A DNA stretch of 64,000 nucleotides, from contig CP138906.1 in the NCBI GenBank assembly GCA_033977085.1, positions 496,001 to 560,000 on the forward strand, in the 5' to 3' direction. Below, one piece after another: positions 10,387-19,236 of this stretch (the first letter of the stretch is position 1; the number at the start of each line of letters is the position of its first letter). The notes under the pieces are model-generated. The model worked only from the letters and a program-made list of their open reading frames with translations. It was not told the DNA's origin and did no database searches. Origin of the DNA: Apirhabdus apintestini (GTDB taxonomy: Bacteria > Pseudomonadota > Gammaproteobacteria > Enterobacterales > Enterobacteriaceae). The position numbers and the translations under genes are program-made.

Positions 10387-11164
10387 TGGTCGAACTACAA
10401 CATCAACGGCTGATGGTGCTTGCTGAACAGCCCAGCTGGACAGCCTTATCGGCGCGGCGCCGGCACTGTCGCAACAGGCAGTGGATCAGGAATGGAGCTA
10501 TATGGACTTCCTGGAGCACCTGCTACATGAGGAGAAACTGGCCCGGCATCAGCGTAAACAGGCGATGTACACGCGGATGGCAGCCTTCCCGGCGGTGAAG
10601 ACGTTCGAGGAATACGACTTCACCTTCGCCACCGGCGCACCTCAGAAGCAAATCCAGTCGCTGCGTTCCCTGAGCTTCATCGAACGTAACGAAAACATCG
10701 TGTTGCTGGGCCCCTCGGGCGTGGGGAAAACACATCTGGCGATAGCCATGGGCTACGAGGCAGTACGGGCGGGCATCAAGGTTCGCTTCACAACAGCAGC
10801 GGACCTGCTGTTACAGTTGTCGACTTCCCAGCGTCAGGGGCGTTACAAAACGACACTCAATCGCGGTGTCATGGCCCCCAAACTGCTCATCATCGACGAA
10901 ATAGGCTATCTGCCGTTCAGCCAGGAAGAGGCAAAGCTGTTCTTCCAGGTCATTGCCAAACGTTACGAAAAGAGCGCGATGATCCTGACCTCTAACCTGC
11001 CGTTCGGGCAGTGGGACCAGACGTTCGCGGGTGATGCAGCCCTGACATCGGCAATGCTGGACCGGATCTTACATCACTCACACGTAGTCCAGATAAAAGG
11101 AGAGAGCTATCGACTGAAGCAGAAACGAAAGGCCGGGGTTATAGCGGAAGCTAATCCTGAGTAA
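10383..11164 (+). pseudogene. istB: IS21 helper ATPase IstB, N-terminal frameshift
   Basis: IstB is the AAA+ ATPase that helps IstA select and bridge targets. Walker A (GPSGVGKTH) and Walker B (LLIIDEIGYL) are both present, as is the DnaC-like C-terminal region (ILTSNLPFGQWDQTF). From the ATG at 10383 the frame breaks after about 17 codons at CAGCCCAGCTGG, where the family has one more base (LQLDSL). The rest is open from a GTG at 10481, giving 227 residues. Copy 2 has exactly the same defect, so it predates the duplication, or both copies are miscalled at the same place. A shortened IstB from the GTG may be made. Confidence 0.85.
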
Positions 11165-11232
11165 GCAAGGTGGATCAATATTAGACCGTTGGTGGTGACG
11201 GTAAGTGGATCACTTTTTACCCGTTGTTGACA

Positions 11233-11271
11233 ACAATAAGCATAGCCGCAGTGAACAGCGCTATCTTGATG
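11233..11271 (-). pseudogene. Putative T6SS immunity protein remnant, proximal part
   Basis: These few codons (KIALFTAAMLIV) encode the first membrane segment of the small protein whose remainder is at 9069-9277. IS21 copy 1 separates the two parts. The normal start codon is not clear: an ATC occupies the expected position. The reading frame of the upstream effector remnant runs straight into it, which may also reflect a lost stop. Confidence 0.4.
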
Positions 11272-11284
11272 AATAAATAAGGGC

Positions 11285-11665
11285 TTGTTTTACCATTAGC
11301 GATTGCCCCAATCGTGCAATATGCTGTTAATTTTCTCACGCAGGGGGCATCTATCCGCTGGGGGCTGAGAAGCGCATTGCGCAACATGGCAAAATCAGAA
11401 TCATGGGGAAGAATGAGCTCACCTTCTGATACGTTGCCGTGGTGCAGGCGGAAATTGCCGCATTTTATGTCTTCAATCCAGCGTAATCGTCAATTCCCCA
11501 ATCGCCGCGCCATAGGGCAAGCTATTTGCGGTGCCTGAATGTGGCCTCTTTTGCTAAGCGGCTGTTAATATCCTTCACACCCGTATTAAGCTGAAATTTA
11601 ATCCCTCCTTCAGCCCGAGCGACAATTCGGTATTTCCCGCTGGTACCGGCCCTTTTTAGAGTTTG
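11285..11665 (-). pseudogene. DUF2778 (Tlde1-type) T6SS peptidoglycan effector remnant
   Basis: Fragments in two frames spell the DUF2778 family in the correct order. They are GPVPAG and GKYRIV, then LWRGDWGIDDYAGL, then GNFRLHHGNVSEG, then LPHDSDFAMLRNALL, and finally TAYCTIGAIANGKT. Members such as Tlde1 are type VI secretion effectors with L,D-transpeptidase exchange and carboxypeptidase activity on peptidoglycan. In intact members the SEG motif is followed by the catalytic Cys; here that codon (11418-11420) reads Glu, so the enzyme would be dead even without frameshifts. At least three frame changes and two stops occur. The N terminus is not identifiable. The downstream small membrane gene is the likely immunity partner. 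Confidence 0.7.
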
Positions 11666-12155
11666 TTCACACAACAGCGCTTGCGCTAAGCGCCGCCTTC
11701 AGAAAAAGCTAAGCAAGTGCCCACGCCGGGAAAGCTAAGGAGAGTGCGGCGAGCGCGTGCGCGGCGTAGTCGACCTGAAGCACGCGGCGGCGTGCAGGAT
11801 CGGCGTGGTGAGTAATCCGCATCATTGATGACAAATTTTCCCTGCAAAGCTATTGAGCGCCCTATAACCGTATAAAAATATCGGCCTATAGTAGAAGCGA
11901 TTCTTCATCACGCCAGGTTAACCGCCTGATTTATTCAATGGCCGTCGGGCTAAATACGCGCGCTGATTCCCGGCCAATGGTATTAGGAACCCTGAGATCC
12001 TGCTGCGATGACAAATAACTTATTCGTAGCGGATCGGCAGAGTTGATACTTTTCAGCCAAATGCAGCCTGGTGTGGTTAAAACTACTGTGCTACCGCGCT
12101 ACATACCTCTGCTCTTCCCACACAACTTACTGGCATAGCGCATTAATTCCATCTC
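11666..12155. other. Intergenic region, no gene seen
   Basis: About 490 bases separate the effector remnant from the exporter gene. The sequence may include the lost 5' end of the effector. I see no intact frame with a plausible start and no RNA gene. Confidence 0.5.
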
Positions 12156-13353
12156 TTACGATTGCCGTTGCGTGGGCGATGCGAACGCCTGCGCGTAGCT
12201 TTTGGGATGAAAGCGCAGGTTGAGCGCCATTAACAGGCAAACGATGACAAGATGTAGCCCCAGGCGGCATTCAGCGAGCCGGTGATAATACGTAGCTGCC
12301 CGGCGATGAACGGCATTGCGCCGGCGGCGCAAAAACCGATGCCCTGCACAAAGGCGACGAGGCGCGCGGCGCGCGCTGGCAGGGGAAGATGATCGAGTGC
12401 CAGAACCAGCGTCAGAGGGAACGCGCCGCCGAGTCCAACCCCTGCCACGCTGGCCCACAGCCACGGCGCGGCGAGCGGTGCGAACAGAAAGCCGCTAAGC
12501 CCAATGGCCTGGCAGGCCAGACACAGTAGTAACAGCGGGCGCCGATCCTGGCCGAGCGCCAGCAGGGGTAACCCCAGCGCGCCGCCGACCTGAGCGGCTA
12601 TCATCAGCGCCAGCAGCGTTCCACTCCTCTGCGCTGTCCATCCTATAGCGATTAGCGCGTCGGGTAGCCAGGCGATGAGCGAGGCGTAAGTGCCGTTTAC
12701 CAGACCAAAGCTCAGCGCCAGCGCCCAGGCGCGTGGGATGCGATATAGCGGAGTTTCGCGCACGGGGAGCCTGCGGTCGTGTGGGCCACGGCGCGAGGTG
12801 CGGGCAGCCTGACCATTGTCCACAGCGCCAGCGCCAGCAGTATCAGCAGGCTCCAGCCAGAGAGCGCGATGCGCCAGCCGACATGTGAGCTCAGCCACGG
12901 CGTCAGCGCCGCGCCCAGCCCGCCGCCGCCCATCAGCGCACCTGACCACAGCCCGGTGACGGCGGGCGTTCGCTGCCCAAAGCGCTGGCGCAGCGCGCCG
13001 GGCATCGCCATTTGCACCAGCCCAATGCCAACCCCGCCCAGCGCGGCAGTGGCCAGCAGCAGTTCGCCGGAACTCATCCACTGGCGTAGTGCGGTTCCCG
13101 TTAGCAGAAGCAGCAGGCCCGGCAAGAGTAGTGAGCGGGCGCTGTAGCGACGCAGCAGGGCGCTTCCCGCGCAGGCGGAGATCCCCATCATCAGCATCGG
13201 CAGCGCTGCCAGCAGCGAACTTGCCGTTGCATCCAGCGCCAGCGCGTGCTGTAGATAGGGAAGCTGAGTACTTACGGAGGTGAGTAGCGGGCGCATCGTC
13301 AGGCCGGCCGTAACCAGTGCGGCCAGGGTGAGGAAAGTCGCGTCTCTTTTCAT
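12156..13353 (-). pseudogene. CynX/NimT-family MFS transporter, frameshifted
   Basis: The product is a 12-segment major-facilitator transporter of the cyanate/2-nitroimidazole (CynX/NimT) family. The N-terminal signature LTMRPLLTSVSTQLPYL is followed by family loops such as GVGIGLVQMAMPGALRQRF near 115 and GLWSGALMGGGGLGAALTPW near 140. The second half (RIPRAWALALSFGLVNGTYASLIAWLPD onward) is in another frame from about 12790. The last 33 residues are shifted again near 12240. Each break needs only one or two bases. It is divergent from a lysR gene 13550, which is the usual arrangement for a regulated exporter. The substrate cannot be deduced. Confidence 0.8.
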
Positions 13354-13549
13354 AAATCATACCTGCCACGGTGGTTGGTGCTTTGCATCGGTGAGTTTTC
13401 GGGCTTAAGCGGCGCTATCCGTAGAGCGCTGAAAGTGAGGAAAGCCTTTTTCATCCGGTGATTAAACCAGTGCGAAATGCGGGGTTGTTAATGTGGCGTT
13501 AATGAGTAGTATTTGGAAATTAAATATTAGCATATTGAGAATTGAGAAA

Positions 13550-14410
13550 ATGAATCGTTACCCTCTGTTTAACCCGCAGCAGCTGGTGAGTTTCATCGCC
13601 GTATGCGAGACGGCGAGTTTTACCCGGGCGGCGGATCGCGTTTGTCTGTCCCAGTCTACGGTCAGTCAGCAGGTGCGCAGGCTGGAAGAGATGCTGGGTA
13701 AAGCGCTGCTGGCTCGTTCTTCGCATCAGGTTGCGCTCACCGAAGAGGGCGAAAAACTGCTTGGCTATGCGCGGCGTATTATTGCCCTTCACGGCGAGGC
13801 GCGAGACGCGCTAAGCGAGCAATGGCGCGAAGGCGTGGTGCGTCTTGGCGTGCCGGAAGACTACGCGGCCTCGACGGCCGGTTTGCTGGCGATATTTAGC
13901 CGTCAGCATCCGCATCTGCGCCTGGATATCACCAGTGGGATGCATGTGGCGCTTAAACAGGCGTGGCTCAGGGATGAGCTGGATATCATGCTCATTAAGC
14001 AGCCGTGCGGAGAGATGCCGCTGGCAGCGCGCCCGGAACCGCTACTGTGGCTGGATAGCCTGCATAATCCCGCCTTTGAGCAAACGCCGGTGCCGCTGGT
14101 GGCGTTTCCTGTGCAGGGGCTATATCGCGAAGAGATGTGTCAGGCAATGGATGAGTCGGGGCGTAGCTGGCGTATCAGCTACAGCAGCGCCAGTTTGCAG
14201 GCACTGGTGGCCGCCAGCGCGGCCGGCCTGGGGTGTCGCTGTTGCCAGCAAGCTGTCGGCTGGCTGAGCATCGGGTGCTTGGGGGAGCAAGGGCTGCCGA
14301 ATATCGATAATATCGAACTGGCGCTCTTTTGCCGGGATACGGCGACGCCGGTGCAGCGGCAACTGGCGCAGGCGTTAATTGATTTCTGCGGGCTGGCCCG
14401 GCGCGCATAG
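13550..14410 (+). CDS. LysR-family transcriptional regulator
   Basis: A LysR-type regulator of 286 residues. The N-terminal winged helix-turn-helix is clear (FIAVCETASFTRAADRVCLSQSTVSQQVRRLE, residues 13-44 in short form). The effector-binding domain follows from about 90. The ATG at 13550 (MNRYPLF) fits the family better than the upstream 13493. Within residues 223-248 the frame is locally wrong: a G missing near 14230 and an extra G near 14280 compensate each other. The intended segment reads VSLLPASCRLAEHRVLG. It is divergent from the CynX-type transporter and probably controls it. Confidence 0.85.
   Translation: MNRYPLFNPQQLVSFIAVCETASFTRAADRVCLSQSTVSQQVRRLEEMLGKALLARSSHQVALTEEGEKLLGYARRIIALHGEARDALSEQWREGVVRLGVPEDYAASTAGLLAIFSRQHPHLRLDITSGMHVALKQAWLRDELDIMLIKQPCGEMPLAARPEPLLWLDSLHNPAFEQTPVPLVAFPVQGLYREEMCQAMDESGRSWRISYSSASLQALVAASAAGLGCRCCQQAVGWLSIGCLGEQGLPNIDNIELALFCRDTATPVQRQLAQALIDFCGLARRA
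14309..14368 (+). repeat. 60-bp direct repeat, copy A (inside lysR)
   Basis: This segment of the lysR 3' end recurs at 14496-14555 with 58 of 60 bases identical. It encodes the residues NIELALFCRDTATPVQRQLA. Confidence 0.9.
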
Positions 14411-14717
14411 CGCTGCCCGGACGAACCCGGGCAGTGAACCACCGCGCTGGGGCTATCAACGCCGGCAGTATTGGCCGCGGGTTTGCCATTACTGCAATAT
14501 CGAACTGGCGTTCTTTTGCCGGGATACGGCGACGCCGGTGCAGCGGCAGCTGGCGATAAATAATGTGAGGCCGGTAGGCGTATTACGTTCACTGATACCG
14601 CCGGATAGGGCTGCGGTTTTGTTTATTACGTTTGCCACTTGTCGGCAGTGGGAAATATCGCAGCACGGAGCCAGTCGCTGCTCCAGGATGAAGAAAACTG
14701 CAGACTGGAGAACGTCA
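14411..14717. other. Intergenic region with partial lysR duplication
   Basis: No gene is seen between the lysR stop and the amidohydrolase start. The segment includes copy B of the 60-bp repeat. The last bases contain TGGAG ahead of the next ATG. Confidence 0.6.
14496..14555 (+). repeat. 60-bp direct repeat, copy B (intergenic)
   Basis: A near-identical copy of the lysR 3' end 187 bases downstream of copy A, differing by two transitions. It is not in a usable reading frame and is likely the residue of a tandem duplication or of a second regulator gene. Confidence 0.9.
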
Positions 14718-16095
14718 ATGACCACATTTCTTTCCGGCAGTCGGCGCGATTTTTAAGCGCTGGCGTTAAACTTACCGCGGCGGGAACGCTGCTGGCAGCG
14801 GGAATGGGCGCGGGAGTACAGGCTGCGGGATCTGCCGCAAATCCGGGGCCAATACCTGGAGGGGCGGGAGTACGGCAGCGCGCTACACGCTGCGTAATGT
14901 CCGCCTTGAAGAAGGATTTGAAAAAGAGCAGGAACAGGTGATCGCCACCCATACTGGTTTATATGATGTGGATATTGACGGCGATGTGATAGCCGCGATT
15001 CGCCCGGCAGGCGGCGAGAGGGCTCGGCCTGGCATAGACGCAAAGGGCGCGCTAATGCTGCCAGCGACGCGGGATATGCACATTCATCTTGATAAAACCT
15101 TTACGGCGATCCTGGCAGGCACCGCGTCCGCGTAACAGCGTGCTGGAGATGATTGAGCTTGAGAAAAAGCTAATTCCCAAACTGCTGCCCAGATCGGCTG
15201 AGCGTGCGGAAAAACTGATTGCGCTTCTGCAGTCAAAAGGGACGACTTTCGCGCGCAGCCACTGCAATATTGAGCCTGTCAGCGGCCTGAAAAGCCTGGA
15301 GCATTTACAAACGGCGCTTGAGAAACATCGACAGGACTTTGCCTGTGAAATTGTGGCGTTTCCCCAGCACGGTTTACTGCGCTCTCACTCTGAAAAATTA
15401 ATGCGCGAAGCGATGCAGATGGGGGCGAAATACGTGGGGGTTTAGACCCTACCGCTGTCGATGGGGCAATGGAGAAATCCCTGGATACCCTGTTCAGTAT
15501 CGCTCTGGATAACCGTGCGGGTGTCGATATCCACATTCATGAGACCGCACCATCCGGTCTGGCTGCCATCCGTTATATGATAGAAACGGTGCGCCAAAAC
15601 CCGGAGCTAAAAGGCAAAGTGACCCTTAGCCATGCCTTCGCTCTCGCGACTATTGAGGGTGAAAAACGGGATGAGGTTATTGCGGATCTGGCGCAGCAGC
15701 GCTTTAGTATCGCAACAACGGTGCCTATCGGCAGGTTGGTGATGCCACTGCCGCAGCTGCGGGCGGCCGGCGTGCCAGTAATGACCGGCACGGATAGCCT
15801 TCAGGATCACTGGCAGCCATTCGGTACCGGAAGTATGCTTGAAAAGGCTAATCTGTATGCACAGGTTTATCATACCCCCGATGAGTTTTCGCTCAGTCGC
15901 GCGCTAGGGGTCGGTACCGGCGGTATCCTGCCTTTAAGTGATACCGGCGAGCGGCAATGGCCAGCGCCGCGGCACGCCGCGGATTTTATGTTGGTGAAAG
16001 CCCATTGTTCGGCTGAAGCCGTTGCGCGCATTTCTCCCGTGCTGGCGACGTTTCATCGCGGTCGACCGGTGTATGGTGAAATTACCGGCGCTTAG
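14718..16095 (+). pseudogene. Tat-exported amidohydrolase, cytosine-deaminase-like, frameshifted
   Basis: This is a metal-dependent amidohydrolase related to cytosine deaminase. A twin-arginine signal starts the protein (GSRRDF, then LSAGVKLTAAGTLLAAG), so it would act in the periplasm. Metal and active-site motifs are in order: HIHLDKT, HCNIEP, IHETAPSG, LSHAFAL and TGTDSLQDHW. The gene breaks at least four times: a T run near 14752, the region near 14870, two bases near 15095-15115, and a G run near 15440. The final 208 residues are open in one frame and end ITGA. Nucleobase-like or hydantoin-like rings are likely substrates, by family. It follows lysR in the same direction. Confidence 0.8.
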
Positions 16096-16587
16096 GCCGC
16101 TGATGACAGCGTCTTATGCCAGGCTCCGACTGTATTGCAGAATAATATGCGTTACAGGCGGGGCCGGCGATAAATCAGTCCTTTGGCATGTCTGCGGGAA
16201 TATTTGGTTATTAATAGTGATTTTAAATTTAAGTGATAATCATAAAGCTAAATAATGAATACGGCGATTAAGTGAATGTCGTTCAACGTATTTTGCATAG
16301 TTACAAATATTTTTGAAAATAAGATGTATTTCAAAGAAATTAGTTATTAATAATTATAATAAGAATAAAAATTGATATTCATCATATAAATATATTTATG
16401 CAGATTGGTGTTGTTATTTATGTATGATGTAAAAAGAAGATATCAGCTATTTATAACAATTTCATTACATTTATAAATAATGAAATTTAGATAAGTAGAA
16501 TCTCAACAGCCCCGGGAAAAGGGGCTATTGCCAGAAATAATTATCTGCTGTGTAAATCAAAAAGATGTCTTTAATCAGATTATTTTT
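16096..16587. other. AT-rich intergenic region
   Basis: A 490-base AT-rich stretch without genes lies between two convergent genes. A hairpin occurs at 16508-16525. Confidence 0.6.
16508..16525 (-). terminator. Terminator-like hairpin after the Cys/His protein gene
   Basis: A 6-bp inverted repeat (AGCCCC / GGGGCT) lies about 60 bases after the minus-strand gene ending at 16588. There is no T run, so its role is uncertain. Confidence 0.35.
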
Positions 16588-17452
16588 TTAAACGGGGACG
16601 CTGATATCTCCAATCATCACATAAACAAGGCGAGGATCGCTTACGTGAAAGAGTTCAGGCCGGGCGCGATCCTGTTGGCCTAAAAAGAATACCCATGCCT
16701 CGTCTTTTTTCCGCGCTTTTTTAGCCTCTATTGCCCCAAGTCGTGCAGCCTCCAGACCGTGTTCAATGCCGTATTTTTGGCGTGCGTTCCAGCGCGACCA
16801 GCCCAGATTCAGTAAATATTCTCCGGTAGGTTTACGGCCTTCCAGGCATAGGGGGCCAGATGTAATAACAGTGAATCCGCTTCAGGTATTAGGCGGCTAT
16901 TGGAAAGTTTTGAGTAGAATATTTTGTTTTCAGGAAATATTCTGGGCAATTCGGCTGGCAGCTTTTTAAATATTGTCGCATAGGTATTACCTACGGCGTT
17001 TGGCACCCGTAACGACATATCTCTATCATGGGGAAATGAATGAACGCCCGGCAAATTGGGCGCAGTGTGGCAGCGTATTCCCGCGATGTGGTTATAGCCG
17101 CTGAGCCGTTGCGTAGCCTGGCTTCGCCCCTGTCCTTCCCGGTATTAGCAGGCGTCAGCGCCAGGCCGGCTGGAGATAAATCTGAAGATTTTTCCAGGTG
17201 CTCACGCACGCTACTTCGGCGTCCATGTTCGATGATGCCCATCTCTGTATTTGCGTGGCATCCATAGCGATGGGCGGTATTTCGGTAGAGTCTAAAATGC
17301 GGGCGCTGTGCGTTCCTTTTGGCATACGCTGCCGGGTAAACGGGAATACCGCATCCCCAGCAGACATAGCCTGAAGTATCTATTTCCTCAAGTGCCCATA
17401 GTTCATCGCTATACACTTTGGTATGCGACGCTATATCCCAGGCTGAATCCAT
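16588..17452 (-). pseudogene. Uncharacterised protein with Cys/His cluster, frameshifted
   Basis: I do not recognise this family. The N-terminal 80 residues contain a probable zinc site: CWGCGIPVYPAAY near residue 31, then HFRLY and HRYGCHANTE. The middle reads PNAVGNTYATIFKKLP, and the C-terminal part has a helical, basic stretch (RLGAIEAKKARKKDEAWVFF) ending in DISVPV. Frame changes occur near 17020 and 16865. Corrected, it is about 287 residues. No signal peptide or membrane segment is seen. Some enterobacterial plasmid and island proteins start in this way, with a Cys-pair domain that may bind nucleic acid, but I cannot assign a role. Confidence 0.6.
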
Positions 17453-17866
17453 TTTTCCATCTCACTTTTCAGGTTTTATTGCAATAGGACAGTCATGCCT
17501 TTCTCAATGCAAAGAAGGGCATTTTGGTATTATTCCTAAGGATTTTTCTTATAACATTTTGGCGAGTATTTGTGATCCAATTGCTGCCTTTATTTTTAAT
17601 CACAAAATATTATCGGATTTTAGGAAAAGATTTAGTTTTATAGGATTTCGGCTCTAAATAACGCTTACTTATTACAGGGACAAAGCGAGAAATAACCGTC
17701 TGGTCCACAGAATAGAATGAAAGTCCCGCTATATTTGGGCTTTTGCGCGACGGAACTCTTTGAGCGCTTTTATGAGATAGCTACACTGAATAAAAAGCAT
17801 AAAAAGCCTAATGAGGCTTAGCTCACCGCGTTATTAAAGCTTTCACCTGCATAAAGGAGCCGCGTC
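17453..17866. other. Intergenic region between divergent genes
   Basis: This 414-base stretch holds the promoters of the minus-strand Cys/His protein gene and of the plus-strand lysR. No gene is supported in it. Confidence 0.55.
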
Positions 17867-18775
17867 ATGGCGAATTATACCCTGCGCCAACTCAAGTATT
17901 TTGTCGCCACCGTTGAGTGCGGCAGCGTCGCTGAAGCATCCCGCAAACTGTTTATTGCCCAGCCTTCTATTTCGAGCGCGATTAAAGGGCTGGAGGAGAG
18001 TTTTGATGTACAGCTTTTTATTCGCCACCATGCTCAGGGCGTTTCTCTCACGCCCGCTGGTACGCGTTTTCACCGCAAGGCGCAAAAGCTGCTGCGCATG
18101 GCGCATGAATTTGAACAAAACGCGCTGGCGGATAACGATACCGTATCGGGGCGAATTGATATCGGGTGTTTTGAAGCGGTGGCACCGCTGGTGCTGCCGC
18201 GCCTGATTCGCGGCTTTAAAACTCGCTATCCGGGCGTGGAAATTGTAATTCGCGACGGCGAACAGCATGATCTGGTGCAGGGGCTAATTGCCGGAAGCTT
18301 CGATTTGGCGCTGCTGTATCATCACGATCTGGACGCCAGTATTTGCGTAGAGCCGCTGGTTGAGCCGCGCATGCCTTATATTTTACTGCCCGTCGATCAT
18401 CCTCTGGCCGGTAATCAGTCAGTTTCCCTGCGGGCGCTGGCGGACGAACCGATGATCCTGCTGGATGTACAGCCTAGCGCCAGCTATTTCGTCAATCTGT
18501 TTACAGAAGCGGGGATTGTCCCCAATATCGTTTTCAGCTCGCCTTCGATTGAAATGGTGCGTGGCATGGTAGGGCAGGGTTTTGGGTTTGCGGTTCTGGT
18601 GACGCGGCCGTTTGGCGAATACAGTTATGACGGCCAGCGGCTGGCGGCCATCAGGCTGGCGGATGACGTGGAAGGCTCCGGCCTTGCGGCGGCGTGGCTG
18701 GGCCGAAACCGCCTGACGCGCCCGGCGCAGCTTTTCGTTGAGTTTTGTAAAACCGAACTGGTGCACATTTTGTAA
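17867..18775 (+). CDS. LysR-family transcriptional regulator
   Basis: An intact 302-residue LysR regulator. The DNA-binding domain is at residues 4-62 (LRQLKYFVATVECGSVAEASRKLFIAQPS). The effector domain begins near 92 (GRIDIGCFEAVAPLVLPRL) and has the typical EPLVEPRMPYILLP and GFAVLV features. The ATG has a strong AAAGGAG ribosome-binding site. It runs toward the M20/RidA/NCS1 operon, which is convergent with it across the 82-bp repeat array. That operon is its most likely target, although the spacing and orientation give no direct proof. Confidence 0.9.
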   Translation: MANYTLRQLKYFVATVECGSVAEASRKLFIAQPSISSAIKGLEESFDVQLFIRHHAQGVSLTPAGTRFHRKAQKLLRMAHEFEQNALADNDTVSGRIDIGCFEAVAPLVLPRLIRGFKTRYPGVEIVIRDGEQHDLVQGLIAGSFDLALLYHHDLDASICVEPLVEPRMPYILLPVDHPLAGNQSVSLRALADEPMILLDVQPSASYFVNLFTEAGIVPNIVFSSPSIEMVRGMVGQGFGFAVLVTRPFGEYSYDGQRLAAIRLADDVEGSGLAAAWLGRNRLTRPAQLFVEFCKTELVHIL

Positions 18776-18826
18776 GGCTGACCCCGGAAAAACGCTTTAG
18801 CTGCGGCGCCAAATTGCAGACGCGCG

Positions 18827-19236
18827 CAGGTTTCCAAACGTGGCGCCACGATGCGCTAACTGAGGGATGGCGCAGATACGCCGGGGCTCAGGCGCGCAGC
18901 CACGCGCACAGGTTTCCAAACGTGGCGCCACGGTGCGCTAACTGAAGGATGGCGCAGCCACACCGGTACTCAGGCGCGCCGCCACGCGCGCAGGTTTCCA
19001 AACGTGGCGCCACGATGCGCTAACTGAAGGATGGCGCAGCCACACCGGTACTCAGGCGCGCCGCCACGCGCGCAGGTTTCCAAACGTGGCGCCACGGTGC
19101 GCTAACTGAAGGATGGCGCAGCCACACCGGTACTCAGGCGCGCCGCCACGCGCACAGGTTTTCAAACGTGGCGCCACGGTGCGCTAACTGAAGGATGGCG
19201 CAGCCACACCGGTACTCAGGCGCGCAGCCATGCGCA
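18827..19236. repeat. Five tandem 82-bp units derived from the M20 gene 3' end
   Basis: The motif CAGGTTTCCAAACGTGGCGC recurs at 18827, 18909, 18991, 19073 and (with TTTTC) 19155, exactly 82 bases apart. A sixth homologous segment at 19237 is the genuine 3' coding end of the adjacent M20 peptidase gene. Units 2 to 5 are nearly identical to each other, while the outer ones differ more. Each unit contains the palindrome GTGGCGCCAC. The array lies between two convergent genes and could act as a transcription barrier. There are no spacers, so it is not a CRISPR. Confidence 0.95.

Noticed and set aside
18827..19236. Evenly spaced repeats that could be taken for a CRISPR array
   Set aside because: The 82-bp units are contiguous and similar over their full length, with no unique spacers and no cas genes. 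They match the end of the adjacent gene.
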